From NCBI GenBank assembly GCA_963760355.1, contig CAVXCT010000021.1:16806-80805 (forward strand): DNA of 64,000 nucleotides, in the 5' to 3' direction. This DNA is from Cocleimonas sp963760355 (GTDB lineage: Bacteria > Pseudomonadota > Gammaproteobacteria > Thiotrichales > Thiotrichaceae). Position 1 is the stretch's first letter. Each line of letters starts with the position of its first letter. The notes beneath the pieces are model-generated. The model did no database searches, was not told where the DNA came from, and saw nothing but the letters and a program-made list of their open reading frames with translations. This document shows positions 1 to 9,325 of the stretch, piece after piece. A program made the position numbers and the translations under genes.

Positions 1-2014
1 GTAGTTTTTATATTCTTCAGAGCAATTCCACTGCTAATGCAGATATCCATATACCCGCAGATTTTTATACTTGCCCGGATTGCCTCAATGAATTGCAAGA
101 TAGCAATGATCGTCGCTACAACTACCCCTTTATAAATTGCACCCAATGCGGGCCTCGCTACACAATTATAGAAAGCCTACCCTACGACAGGCCAAATACA
201 TCCATGGATGAGTTTCCACTATGTGAAGATTGCCTGAAAGAATACCAAGACCCCTTAAATCACCGTTTCCATGCTGAACCGGTTGCCTGCCCTGTATGTG
301 GTCCACAGCTAACTTTCAAAGATCCAGAATGCACAGTTAAAAGACTACTCAACAAGCATTACAAGCCTGTATAGAAGCCTTGAACACAGGAAAAATTGTC
401 GCTGTAAAAGGCATAGGCGGATATCACCTGATGTGCGATGCCAGCAATGATATTGCTATTCAGCAACTTAGAAAACTTAAAAGAAGGCCACATAAACCGC
501 TGGCTGTAATGTTTCCGGCAACAGATGAAGATGATTTAGATAGTATTCGTGAATCATTACTACCCGATAAGGATGAGGCCAAGCTATTGTATTCTCCTTC
601 ACGTCCAATCGTGCTCGTCCGCAAAAAAGAAAATGATCTTTCAAAGCTGATAGCACCAGATTTACCTGAAGTTGGTGTCATGCTTGCGTATAGCCCGTTG
701 CATCATTTGTTATTGAATGGTTTCGGTAAACCACTTATCGCTACCTCTGCAAATATCAGTGGTGAACCAGTGCTTACCGATGAGACTGATATTGAGCAGC
801 GACTGAGCCATATAACCAATGTGTATCTTCATCATAACCGTCGTATTGTTCGCCCTGCTGACGATTCGGTGTTTCGACAAATTGCTGGAAAAATGCGCCC
901 GATTCGTCTAGGTCGAGGCCATGTCCCCATAGAAATCAATCTCCCTTTTACAGTTAAAGAACCTATTATCGCTTGCGGTAGCCATATGAAAAATACAGTG
1001 GCTTTAGCCTGGGATAATCGACTGGTTATTTCACCGCATATTGGTGATCTGAATAGCCCTCGTAGCATGCAGGTTTTTGAGCAAACTATCGCAGATTTAC
1101 AAAGCCTCTATCGGGTTAAAGCAACTAGTCTCGTTTGTGATTCGCATCCTGCTTATGCCTCAACTAAATGGGCCGTGAAAAGCAGTTTTCCTTACAGCAA
1201 AATACAACATCATAAAGCACACGCTTCTGCACTTGTTTTAGAAAACTGGGGCAAAGATCAAATTGAAAATGAGCCATGGTTAATTTTCTGCTGGGATGGC
1301 ACAGGCTATGGCGATGATGGCAATATTTGGGGAGCTGAGGCATTTTATGGTTATCCTGGCAATTGGCAACGCGTTGCAAGCTTTCGCCAGTTTAAACTAC
1401 CCGGTGGCGAAAAGGCCGGGCGCGAACCCTGGCGCAGTGCGATTGCATTATGCTGGGAAGAAAACCAGGAATGGAAAGATTACCCCGTAGATACTGGTTT
1501 ATTAAAACAAGCGTGGAAACAAGGCATAAACGCACCAAAGACTTCTGCAATGGGACGCCTATTTGATGCTGCAGCAGCTTTGACAGGTCTTATTCATGAA
1601 GCAAGTTTTGAAGGGCAGGCACCCATGCTACTGGAGAGTAAATGTGACTCTCTTTTTGAAATCGATTCTTTGCCACTATCAAAAAACGAGAACGGTTTGT
1701 TGCTAACAGACTGGGCAAACCTAATACCGACCTTACAAGATTCCACTAAAAGTGTGGAAGAGCGAGCCACCATCTTCCACTCACAGATAGCAAACACACT
1801 ATTACATCAGGCAGAAACACTGAGCAAAGACTATTCATTTAAAAAAGTCGGTATAAGTGGGGGGGTGTTCCAAAATCGTAAACTTGCGGAATATGTAATC
1901 ACTCAATTACAAAACCTTAATTTTGACGCCTATATGGCAGAAATCTTACCCGTTAACGATGCTAGTATAAGTGCAGGCCAGATAGTTGAGGCCGCAATGA
2001 CACAAGATAAATGA
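1..2014 (+). CDS. hypF: Carbamoyltransferase HypF (5'-partial, frameshifted as assembled)
   Basis: HypF activates carbamoyl phosphate and passes the carbamoyl group to the HypE C-terminal cysteine for the cyanide ligands of [NiFe] hydrogenase. The frame is open from base 3 and carries the paired CxxC zinc fingers of HypF (TCPDC, CTQCGPRYT, CEDC, CPVCGP). It ends at a TAG at 372-374. The rest, the YrdC-like and carbamoyltransferase domains, continues from about 341 in another frame with no real start of its own. One extra A in the AAAA run at 339-342 joins the two parts into a normal HypF. The N-terminal acylphosphatase domain lies outside the window. hypE follows after 23 bases, so they form one operon. 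The break is either a consensus error or a real lesion. Confidence 0.93.
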
Positions 2015-2037
2015 CTCTTCATAGAAAAGGCTAGAAA

Positions 2038-3042
2038 ATGCAGGATTCACACATCACTCTCGCACATGGAAACGGTGGGCGCTATATGCGTTCGCTGATC
2101 AAAGATATATTCGCCAAGCATTTATCCAGCCCAACCCTCGATATTCAGGCAGATGCGGTCACTTTGCACCCAGAAGAAGGCGAATTAATGTTTACCACCG
2201 ATGGTTTCTCAGTTAAGCCATTGGAATTCCCTGGTGGAAATATCGGTTCGCTTGCTGTTCATGGAACTACCAATGATCTGGCGGTTGCCGGAGCAATCCC
2301 TCGCTACTTAAGTCTGAATGCTTTTATTGAAGAAGGCTTTGAAGTTGAAACCTTAGATCGAATTATTGCCAGCCTAGCAGCCAGCGCTAAAGCAATAAAT
2401 GTAGAAGTTGCTGCTGGTGATACAAAAGTGCTTCCACGTGGCGAAGGAGGCGGTTTGTATCTTGCTACAAGCGGGGTTGGTGTGCGCGATCCCAATATCA
2501 AACTAGGACTAAAGCAGATACATACTGGGGATAAAATACTCGTTAGCGGCCCAATCGGCGACCATGGAATCTGCGTAATGCTTGCCAGAGAACAGTTCGG
2601 ATTGCACGGCGAATTACAATCCGATGCAGCCAGTGTTTTACCATTAACCACTGCCCTGCTCGATTTAAGTGAATTACATTTTATGCGTGACCCAACCCGC
2701 GGTGGACTGGCAACCGTAGCGCATGAAATTGCCTTGGCTTGCCACAAAAACGTGGTTCTCGAACAACCACAAATCCCGATTCGGGAAACGGTGCAGTCTG
2801 TCTGCGATATTCTAGGGTATGATCCGATGTATCTGGCTTGTGAAGGCCGCGTGGTGGCAATAATAGGAGCTGACCAAGCCGATCAAGCGTTAAACAAATG
2901 GCAACAATTACCCGAAGGTGAAGATGCCGCTATTGTCGGTGAAATTCGTGATGGCAAACCTTTTGTAACTTTACGCACCGAACTAGGAGGAGAACGTATT
3001 CTGGAGGAGCTGGAAGATGATCCACTGCCTCGTATTTGTTAA
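2038..3042 (+). CDS. hypE: Hydrogenase maturation protein HypE
   Basis: HypE dehydrates the thiocarboxamide that HypF forms on its C-terminal cysteine to a thiocyanate, the source of the CN ligands of the [NiFe] active site. The protein is 334 residues, the usual size. It opens with the AIRS-type ATP-binding fold (GNGGRYM, then TTDGFSV and NDLAVAGA) and ends in the diagnostic PRIC, with the acceptor cysteine as the last residue. ATG 2038 lies just behind hypF, with a weak AGAAAAGG ribosome-binding site. The other hyp genes and the hydrogenase are not in the window, so H2 oxidation is an inference. A C-rich repeat separates the gene from convergent panC. Confidence 0.97.
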   Translation: MQDSHITLAHGNGGRYMRSLIKDIFAKHLSSPTLDIQADAVTLHPEEGELMFTTDGFSVKPLEFPGGNIGSLAVHGTTNDLAVAGAIPRYLSLNAFIEEGFEVETLDRIIASLAASAKAINVEVAAGDTKVLPRGEGGGLYLATSGVGVRDPNIKLGLKQIHTGDKILVSGPIGDHGICVMLAREQFGLHGELQSDAASVLPLTTALLDLSELHFMRDPTRGGLATVAHEIALACHKNVVLEQPQIPIRETVQSVCDILGYDPMYLACEGRVVAIIGADQADQALNKWQQLPEGEDAAIVGEIRDGKPFVTLRTELGGERILEELEDDPLPRIC

Positions 3043-3053
3043 TAATAATTAAA

Positions 3054-3085
3054 CAGTCACCCCCCACCTTTCAGGCACTTTTTTA
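3054..3085. repeat. C-rich dispersed repeat, copy at hypE/panC junction
   Basis: The run CACCCCCCACCTTT followed by GGCACTTTTTT lies between the convergent genes hypE and panC. It is a variant of the C-rich motif found at about ten other junctions in this window. Here the second arm is not a clean complement, so any hairpin is weak. It may still end transcription through the T-run on the plus strand. Confidence 0.6.
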
Positions 3086-3928
3086 TAAACTGATTGTAAT
3101 GTTATCAATCAGCCGGGCTTTACCTAGCCAGGCCGAGACTAGCAGAACCAGCTCTTTTGAATCTGCATCTGCAACCGATAAGTCTGAAGCGTTGCGAACT
3201 TCGAAATAATCAGTATTAAAACCTTGCTCGTTCAAAGCCTCAATACTCTGTGCCTGCAAAGCGAGGTAATCTCTCTTTCCATTGATTATTTTTTCTTGGG
3301 TTTGCTGCATTAGCTGATATAATCTTGGACCAATTTTATTGCGTTGTTCAGCATCCAGATAATTATTACGTGAACTCATCGCCAGGCCTGTTTCTTCTCT
3401 GGCTGTTGGAGCCGCGATAATTTCAATACCAAAATCCAGGTCACTTTCCATACGTCTGATTAGCATCAGCTGCTGAAAATCCTTTTCACCAAACACCGAC
3501 ACATCAGGGTGAACCAGATTAAAAAGCTTGGCAACAATGGTCGCCACACCGGAGAAATGGCCTGGTCGTGAATCACCTTCAAGAATTTCACTGATTCCAT
3601 CTACTTCAACACGAGCCGCGCTTCCAACAGGGTACATTTCTTCGGCAGCAGGCAAAAAAACCAAATCAACTCCTTCCGCTTTTAACAGTGCCAAATCACT
3701 ATCGAGAGTCCGTGGATAAGCCGCTAAATCCTCAGCTTTATTAAATTGGGTGGGATTGATAAAAATAGAGACCACAACACGATCAGCTATTTGCTTAGCT
3801 TTGCGCACTAATGACAAATGACCGTCATGCAAATTACCCAAGGTAGGAACAAAAGCGGTTCTCTCATTTCTTGCACGGTAACCGCGCATAACTACTCTTA
3901 ATTCGTCTTTATCATTTGCTTGTAACAT
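3083..3928 (-). CDS. panC: Pantothenate synthetase PanC
   Basis: PanC joins pantoate and beta-alanine with ATP to make pantothenate, the precursor of coenzyme A, in the cytoplasm. The 281-residue protein has the normal family length. The nucleotidyltransferase HIGH-type motif appears as HDGH in TLGNLHDGHL (about residues 30-38). FGEKDFQQL and MSSRN (the KMSKS-like loop) follow. ATG 3928 has an AAAGG ribosome-binding site. panB lies directly upstream on the same strand, but a two-hairpin repeat and a terminator-like palindrome sit between the two. The genes may therefore be less tightly coupled than in a compact pan operon. Confidence 0.97.
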   Translation of the reverse strand: MLQANDKDELRVVMRGYRARNERTAFVPTLGNLHDGHLSLVRKAKQIADRVVVSIFINPTQFNKAEDLAAYPRTLDSDLALLKAEGVDLVFLPAAEEMYPVGSAARVEVDGISEILEGDSRPGHFSGVATIVAKLFNLVHPDVSVFGEKDFQQLMLIRRMESDLDFGIEIIAAPTAREETGLAMSSRNNYLDAEQRNKIGPRLYQLMQQTQEKIINGKRDYLALQAQSIEALNEQGFNTDYFEVRNASDLSVADADSKELVLLVSAWLGKARLIDNITISL

Positions 3929-3987
3929 GTATTAGCCTTTAGTAATTATATAAGAATGAATTGATACCAACATCCCTTGCTTCGACC

Positions 3988-4052
3988 ACATCGACGATTC
4001 CTGACAGAATCTACGATGGACTTTTTGGCTCTTGATGAGCCTAAAAAAGCCA
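3988..4052. repeat. Two-hairpin dispersed repeat, copy 1
   Basis: This is the first of three copies of a 65-67 bp repeat (the others are at 21110 and 53901). The first hairpin pairs ATCGACGATTC with GAATCTACGAT around a 6-base loop, with two mismatches. The second pairs CTTTTTGGCTC with GAGCCTAAAAAAG. The sequence changes between copies keep the second stem paired. In this copy the repeat runs straight into the C-rich palindrome at 4053. It lies between panB and panC. Confidence 0.8.
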
Positions 4053-4076
4053 CCCCCCTACTTTTAGGGGGGTTTT
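4053..4076. terminator. C-rich palindromic terminator between panB and panC
   Basis: CCCCCCTA (4053-4060) and TAGGGGGG (4065-4072) form a perfect 8-bp stem with a CTTT loop, followed by TTTT on the plus strand. On the minus strand the stem is followed after a short GTGGC by a T-run. It has the look of an intrinsic terminator, possibly bidirectional, and is the cleanest copy of the C-rich repeat motif. It sits inside the panB-panC pair. Confidence 0.65.
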
Positions 4077-4092
4077 ATCGTTTCTTTTTTTA

Positions 4093-4890
4093 TTAAAAAA
4101 AGCACTGATCGTCTGTTGGGAAAGACATATCTCGCACTGCATCGACATAAGCCTTAATCGCTTCTGGGATATTTCGCCCATCTTTCAGGAAATTCAATGA
4201 GAACTTTGGTGCCAGACTTGAAATCCCAATCATATCTTGTAGCACCAGCACTTGGCCATCACAAGTTCGACCCGCACCAATTCCTATAGTTGGAATCTCC
4301 AACTCTTCGGTCAGCTGTTGAGCCAAATCTACTGGCACACACTCCAGAACAACTGCATCAGCACCCGCATCTTGAAGCGCGAGTGCATCGGATAGCATTT
4401 GTTTGGCAACATTATCTTCTCTGCCCTGCACTCGATAACCACCTAGCTTATGAACTGTTTGAGGTGTTAAACCAATATGAGCACAAACCGGAACCCCATG
4501 TCGCGTCATGTGACGCACTGTATCAAGCTGCGCTTCACCACCTTCTAACTTAACAATATGTGCTCTGCCTTCTTGCATTAAACGAGCAGCATTGCTAATT
4601 GCCCGATTTGGATTGGTATAACTCATAAATGGTAAATCCGCCATCACCAGCGCACGTTTAGTTTGCGGCTCAACGGCTTTGGAATGATAAATAATATCAT
4701 CAACACTCACTGGTACTGTGGAATCATGACCTTGCATAACCATACCCAGCGAATCACCCACCAGAATTACATCAACGCCTTGCTCATCAACAACGCGTGC
4801 AAAGCTCGAATCGTAAGCGGTAAGAGATACGATTTTCTCACCCTTGGATTTCATTTCACGAATGGTTTTTACAGTAACCCGGTTAGGCAT
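4093..4890 (-). CDS. panB: 3-methyl-2-oxobutanoate hydroxymethyltransferase PanB
   Basis: PanB transfers a hydroxymethyl group from methylene-tetrahydrofolate to ketoisovalerate, giving ketopantoate, the first committed step to pantothenate. The protein is a normal-length TIM barrel with the Mg-binding segment GDSLGMVMQG, LTPQTVHKLGGYRVQGR, and GIGAG near the C-terminus. ATG 4890 is chosen over the TTG two codons upstream, because GGAG lies at the right spacing before the ATG. That start overlaps the end of folK by 8 bases (ATGCCTAA), which points to translational coupling of folK and panB. Confidence 0.97.
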   Translation of the reverse strand: MPNRVTVKTIREMKSKGEKIVSLTAYDSSFARVVDEQGVDVILVGDSLGMVMQGHDSTVPVSVDDIIYHSKAVEPQTKRALVMADLPFMSYTNPNRAISNAARLMQEGRAHIVKLEGGEAQLDTVRHMTRHGVPVCAHIGLTPQTVHKLGGYRVQGREDNVAKQMLSDALALQDAGADAVVLECVPVDLAQQLTEELEIPTIGIGAGRTCDGQVLVLQDMIGISSLAPKFSLNFLKDGRNIPEAIKAYVDAVRDMSFPTDDQCFF

Positions 4891-5416
4891 GATCAAGCTC
4901 CATGATATTATTTTTTTCTGTGTCGGATAAATTTTCTATACAGTCTTGAAGTGTAGTCGATTTATTAATTTTTAAGTTATCTTTGGTATCAGAGACTAAG
5001 TCTTGTAGTGGATACAAAACAAATGCCCGCTCACAAATTCTTGGATGCGGAACGGTGAGACGTTTAGTATTAATTTGCTGATTGCCATAAAAAAGCAAAT
5101 CAAGATCGAGCGTTCTAGCGCCCCAGCGCTTAAGGCCTTCTCTAACTCTGTGATTATCAATTTCGATTTTCTGCATAGCGTCAAGCAGAGATTCGGAATC
5201 CAGTACTGTGTCTATAGATACTGCTGCATTGAGATAATCAGGCTGATCTTGAGGACCATGGGGTTTGCTTTTATAAAAACGGGAAGTGATTAACTTGGAA
5301 ATACCTGGATGGGCATTTAAGTCTGAAATGGCTTGCTGTAGATAAGCGAAAGAATCGCCCATATTGCTGCCCAAGGCGATATAACAACGTTCACTTTTTA
5401 TAGAGTGATTAACCAA
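4883..5416 (-). CDS. folK: 2-amino-4-hydroxy-6-hydroxymethyldihydropteridine pyrophosphokinase FolK
   Basis: FolK (HPPK) moves pyrophosphate from ATP to hydroxymethyl-dihydropterin in folate synthesis. The 177-residue protein shows the family motifs YIALGSNMGD at the N-terminus, RWGARTLDLDLLFYG in the middle, and VPHPRICERAFVLYPL. The start is a TTG with no good ribosome-binding site in front. No better ATG exists before the conserved core, so the exact start is uncertain. The gene lies 26 bases behind pcnB and overlaps panB, the common gammaproteobacterial order pcnB-folK-panB-panC. Confidence 0.96.
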   Translation of the reverse strand: MVNHSIKSERCYIALGSNMGDSFAYLQQAISDLNAHPGISKLITSRFYKSKPHGPQDQPDYLNAAVSIDTVLDSESLLDAMQKIEIDNHRVREGLKRWGARTLDLDLLFYGNQQINTKRLTVPHPRICERAFVLYPLQDLVSDTKDNLKINKSTTLQDCIENLSDTEKNNIMELDHA

Positions 5417-5442
5417 TGTTTTTAATTTTTAATCTAGGATTA

Positions 5443-6732
5443 CTAACCATTCTTGCGTCTCTTGTTCCTTCTTTTAGATTTTCTGGGTGAAGCAGCGAGA
5501 CACATCGCCTTTTTTTCTGCGACATCGACTTCCTGAATTAATGTCCACCATTCACACTCTTCTTCAGGCAATTCACCTGAATGCGCCCTAAGGCACATAA
5601 AATCATAGGCAGCGCGGAAGCGCTTATGCTCTAGAAACCTTAACACTCTTCTTTCGTTTTTAAAGGAAAATAATCCTTGGAGCGTCCAAATCTCACGCGT
5701 CATATTACTGAATCTTCGAGGCACTGAGATACATCTAACTTGCTCAGAAAATGCATCAGATGCAGCCAAATGCACAGATTGCAAGGCTGGGTTACCTAGC
5801 TCTTGGTACATAATCGAGCCCTCCCAGACTTTTTTCCATAGCATCACAGCAAACAAAAAAGCGGGGGTTACAGGCATGTCAGCTTTAATTCTTTTGTCGG
5901 TATTTCTTAAAGCTGCATAGACTAGTTTTGTGTAAGTGCCTTCTTCATTTTTATCATTGATATCTTCATTAAGACTTGCTTCTGCCTGAGGAAATAAATA
6001 TTCAAGTAGATGGTATTCACGTAATAGCTCTAAAGTTTTGATAGCTTTACCGCTATGGAAAAGCTTTAGTGATTCATCAAACAAGCGGGCAGGAGCAATA
6101 TTACCCATTAAGGAAGATAGTTCTCTGATAGGCACTTCTGAAGCAGGCTCGATACCAAGATCTAGCTTAGCTGCAAAACGAATAGCGCGAAGCATTCTTA
6201 CAGGATCTTCACGATAACGAACCACAGGATCACCAATCATGCGTAATTGGCGTTTTTTTAAATCATCCATAGCTCCAACAAAATCCAGTACTTCACCTTT
6301 TTGCAAATCGTAAAATAGTGCATTTATACTAAAATCTCGTCGATACGCATCTTCTACAACAGTACCATAAACATTGTCATGGATAATTCGTCCGTGCTTG
6401 CCTACCTGGCCTTCATCACTATTATCATGAGGCGCACGAAATGTCGCTACTTCGAAGTATTCACGACCAAAATGCACATGCGCCAATCTGAAACGACGCC
6501 CGATAATGCGTGTAGAGGGGAGAATTTCTTTAACTTGTTCTGGGGTAGCACTGGTAGTTATATCAAAATCTTTGGGATGGAAGCCGAGGAGCAAGTCACG
6601 TACTCCGCCTCCAACCAGGTAAGCTTCATAACCGGCATCAGTCAAAGATTTCAAAATGGTACGGGCTTTTTTATCGATTTCCCGAGGGTTAATACCATGC
6701 TCTTTTGCGGGTATTCTTGTGACTGAACTCAT
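5443..6732 (-). CDS. pcnB: Poly(A) polymerase I PcnB
   Basis: PcnB adds poly(A) tails to RNA 3' ends and so marks them for decay. The 429-residue protein belongs to class II nucleotidyltransferases. It has LVGGGVRDLLLG, the metal-binding DFDITT, and RRFRLAHVHFG. A basic tail (KSKRRNKRRK) is typical of PcnB and separates it from the shorter tRNA CCA-adding enzyme. It is the first gene of the pcnB-folK-panB(-panC) operon on the minus strand. Confidence 0.95.
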   Translation of the reverse strand: MSSVTRIPAKEHGINPREIDKKARTILKSLTDAGYEAYLVGGGVRDLLLGFHPKDFDITTSATPEQVKEILPSTRIIGRRFRLAHVHFGREYFEVATFRAPHDNSDEGQVGKHGRIIHDNVYGTVVEDAYRRDFSINALFYDLQKGEVLDFVGAMDDLKKRQLRMIGDPVVRYREDPVRMLRAIRFAAKLDLGIEPASEVPIRELSSLMGNIAPARLFDESLKLFHSGKAIKTLELLREYHLLEYLFPQAEASLNEDINDKNEEGTYTKLVYAALRNTDKRIKADMPVTPAFLFAVMLWKKVWEGSIMYQELGNPALQSVHLAASDAFSEQVRCISVPRRFSNMTREIWTLQGLFSFKNERRVLRFLEHKRFRAAYDFMCLRAHSGELPEEECEWWTLIQEVDVAEKKAMCLAASPRKSKRRNKRRKNG

Positions 6733-6897
6733 TCTTTATATAACTATTTTTTTTACTGTGAAAAACGCTACAAGCTTAGCATATTAAGCTCCATCATTAG
6801 CAAATTACATTGCTTATAATGAACAATTCCCTTCCCTAGGTGAAAAATTGATCATTAAGAAATCTGCATTAATCACTTAATGACTTTTACAGTTAAT

Positions 6898-6913
6898 ATC
6901 ACCCCCCTACTTA
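6898..6913. repeat. C-rich dispersed repeat, half copy
   Basis: The segment CACCCCCCTACTTAT matches the left half of the C-rich repeat but lacks the G-rich arm, so no hairpin forms here. It lies in the gap between the starts and ends of pcnB and the aminotransferase (6733-7007), where I see no gene. Confidence 0.5.
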
Positions 6914-7007
6914 TGAATGACAACTCGTATTTGTTATAAAAAAAAACGATATTGGAATTTATGCTTTGCGAGGCTGTTTTTCTATTTATTCGATGAGTTA
7001 GTTAGAA

Positions 7008-8201
7008 CTAACTCATTCTATTTTTAATGCATTGACCCAAGCGCTTTATACCTTCCCGTATGGTATCTGAATCAACCGTTACATAGCTTAGGCGCATGGT
7101 ATTTACTTTTGGCTCTCCAACGTAAAACGGATGACCCGGAACAAATGCGACTTTCGATTCCAGCGCATCGTCAAACAAATCCATTGATGACATTCCTTCG
7201 GGTAACGTTACCCATAAAAACATGCCACCATCAGATGTTGCAGCTGTTACACCTTCAGGGAAGTATTTATCGATAGCCGATATCATTGCTTGTCTTTGTT
7301 TTGAATACAATTCGATGATTTTTTCCAGGTGCTGATCAACCGAGTTATCTTGCAAATACTGACTCATAATCAACTGTGAATAATAATTGGTGTGTAAGTC
7401 TGAGGCTTGTTTGGCAATAATCAGTGAATCCATTAACCATTCTGGAGCCACAATCCAGCCTATTCTAAATGAAGGAACTACTACCTTTGAAAATGTGCCT
7501 AACATGATTGTTCTTTTAGGAATTATAGAATAGAAACTTGCATTTTCTTCTCCAGAAAACCTCAACTCTCCGTACGGATCATCTTGAATTAACAGCGTGT
7601 CATGCTTCTCTATCTGAGCAGCCACAGCTTCACGATTCTGTTGTGAATATGAGATTCCAGTCGGGTTCTGAAAATTAGGTACTGTATAAACGAATTTGGG
7701 TTGAGAGTTTTCTAGCACATTCTCAAGCTGTTCTATATCCATACCATTTTCATTCACTTCTACCGTCAACATATTCGGCTGATATAAAGAAAATGACTGA
7801 ATGGCACCCAGATATCCCGGGTTTTCAATAATAATGTCGTCGCCTTCGTTAAGCAGCGCTTTTGCAATCAAATCAAATGCCTGCTGTGAGCCATTTGTAA
7901 TTAAAATACTATCTGGCGATAGATCTATCCCCTGCTTGTCTTTATAGCGCTGCGCTATCCAGTCACGCAATGAAGCATCACCTTCGGTATTACTATATTG
8001 CAACGCTTTTGCACCATTTTGTTGCAATACTTTGACACTCGCTTGCGCGATATCATTAATTGGAAATAGATCCGCATTTGGTAATCCACCAGCAAATGAA
8101 ATAATATCTGGGTGATTCGATACCTTGAGTATTTCTCGAATAAAAGATTTAGGGACATTTCTAATTCTATTTGACAATAAATGACTGTTTTTTTCACTCA
8201 T
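7008..8201 (-). CDS. PLP-dependent aminotransferase, class I/II (2-aminoadipate transaminase-like)
   Basis: This is a fold-type I aminotransferase of about 397 residues, close to the LysN / aminotransferase half of the MocR group, but without a helix-turn-helix domain. Visible motifs are ISFAGGLPN near the N-terminus, ITNGSQQAFDL, PNFQNPTG, DDPYGELRF, and the PLP-lysine region GTFSKVVVPSFRIGW. The substrate cannot be told from sequence. ATG 8201 is chosen because AAGGTGA lies just upstream and because residues before it do not resemble the family. The start overlaps the stop of the PhzF-like relic by 8 bases, so the two were once translationally coupled. Confidence 0.9.
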   Translation of the reverse strand: MSEKNSHLLSNRIRNVPKSFIREILKVSNHPDIISFAGGLPNADLFPINDIAQASVKVLQQNGAKALQYSNTEGDASLRDWIAQRYKDKQGIDLSPDSILITNGSQQAFDLIAKALLNEGDDIIIENPGYLGAIQSFSLYQPNMLTVEVNENGMDIEQLENVLENSQPKFVYTVPNFQNPTGISYSQQNREAVAAQIEKHDTLLIQDDPYGELRFSGEENASFYSIIPKRTIMLGTFSKVVVPSFRIGWIVAPEWLMDSLIIAKQASDLHTNYYSQLIMSQYLQDNSVDQHLEKIIELYSKQRQAMISAIDKYFPEGVTAATSDGGMFLWVTLPEGMSSMDLFDDALESKVAFVPGHPFYVGEPKVNTMRLSYVTVDSDTIREGIKRLGQCIKNRMS

Positions 8202-8580
8202 AGAGTTCACCTTTAGATACCGTAGTGGCCTGACCTGCAATTTTGACTCGATCTCCCACAAATTCGACCTGCAATGCTCCTCCACGTTTTGACAACTGTA
8301 AAGCATTCATTTTATTTTTATCCAGTCTTTCTCCCCAAAAAGGCGCAAGCGAACAATGTGTTGAGCCAGTCACTGGATCTTCATTAACTCCTACATTTGG
8401 TCCAAACACTCGAGAAACAAAAACTACATTATTTCCTCTTTCCGTCACAATCACACATTTAGCGGGCAATAGTTCTAACTGTTGTATATACGGCGCTATC
8501 TCTCTGACTGTCTCTTCATTTTTTATTTATACCAATAAGTTATCACCAGTTACATAGGCATTGATAATTTCACAACCCAA
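8194..8580 (-). pseudogene. PhzF-family epimerase/isomerase relic
   Basis: The C-terminal half of a PhzF-like protein is recognisable: VIVTERG, then SRVFGPNVGVNEDPVTGS, HCSLAPFWGERL and QLSKRGG, ending in SKGELYE. The same frame continues upstream to about 8580 (NAYVTGDNLLV...KNEETVREI) but holds a TAA at 8527-8529. The N-terminal half that carries the catalytic glutamate is not readable. Only about 130 of roughly 270 expected residues remain, so the gene is taken as inactive. It is coupled to the downstream aminotransferase, so both may have acted on one amino-acid-derived compound. Confidence 0.8.
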
Positions 8581-8749
8581 TGTCCTCTTTAACCGCGAAG
8601 CGCAACCAATGCCGCAACTACTGAACGTCCCGTTCCAATAAAAACAGGATAGAAATAAAGAACGATTAATAGAATCCATTTATCTGATCGGTTTGATGGC
8701 AGTTTGATACTTAGCTAAACTTTGCACACCAAATATAAATGGACTGCAC

Positions 8750-9238
8750 ATGATGATGATAAAGAATAATTACCTGGTTTGTATTTCCACACTTCTGATT
8801 TCTGGCATCAGTTACGCTGACGGCTTTAGCAAAAAAGAAGTGTATTCGTATAAATCAAAAAGTGGCACACCGGTATTTACTGATAAACGCCCTATTAAAA
8901 GCAGGCAATTTAAAACACAAACAATAGAAGCAGCTATCCCTACCACCAAAAGACAAAATAGTAACAGCTATGCCATTACTAATAACTCCAGACCTATTCA
9001 AATCAATCATACTCAAACGGTTGTTTATGCGCACAAGAAAAGCAAACACAATAAGAAACAAACAAAAGGGAAAGACGGCTTAAAACACTGCCAGCGCTAT
9101 AAAGAAAAGTTTGACTACTATTCAGATAAAATGAGAGAAGGCTATCGAAATTCTGAATATAAAAAGCTTGAGAAAAACCGCAAGAAATATAAAAACTTAC
9201 TTTTTAACCGCTGTGATACGAAAACATTTAAACAGTAA
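8750..9238 (+). CDS. Secreted DUF4124-like protein
   Basis: The 162-residue product starts with a signal peptide (hydrophobic stretch at about residues 8-22, cleavage likely after SYADG). Next comes a short DUF4124-type module, with YSYKSKSGTPVFTDKRP being the usual pattern of an aromatic residue, G.P.FTD and P. The rest is lysine-rich and likely helical, with two cysteines (HCQRYK and FNRCDT) that could form a disulfide. DUF4124 proteins are periplasmic and of unknown role. The gene stands alone. A C-rich terminator follows it. The start could be any of the three ATGs at 8750-8758. Confidence 0.75.
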   Translation: MMMIKNNYLVCISTLLISGISYADGFSKKEVYSYKSKSGTPVFTDKRPIKSRQFKTQTIEAAIPTTKRQNSNSYAITNNSRPIQINHTQTVVYAHKKSKHNKKQTKGKDGLKHCQRYKEKFDYYSDKMREGYRNSEYKKLEKNRKKYKNLLFNRCDTKTFKQ

Positions 9239-9272
9239 AAATATTTTCAACTTAATAATAGAATAAGTCACC

Positions 9273-9293
9273 CCCCTACTTTTAGGGGTTTTT
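9273..9293 (+). terminator. C-rich palindromic terminator
   Basis: CCCCTA (9273-9278) pairs with TAGGGG (9283-9288) around a CTTT loop, followed by TTTTT. It ends the DUF4124-like gene and lies at a convergent junction with the SMC-like ATPase gene. It is a copy of the C-rich repeat. Confidence 0.7.
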
Positions 9294-9325
9294 AAGAGGG
9301 GGTTTAATTGATTTCGATTCAATGA

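Noticed and set aside
460..681. Antisense frames over hypF, hypE, alaS and others
   Set aside because: They are shadows of well-conserved genes on the other strand, without ribosome-binding sites or recognisable products.
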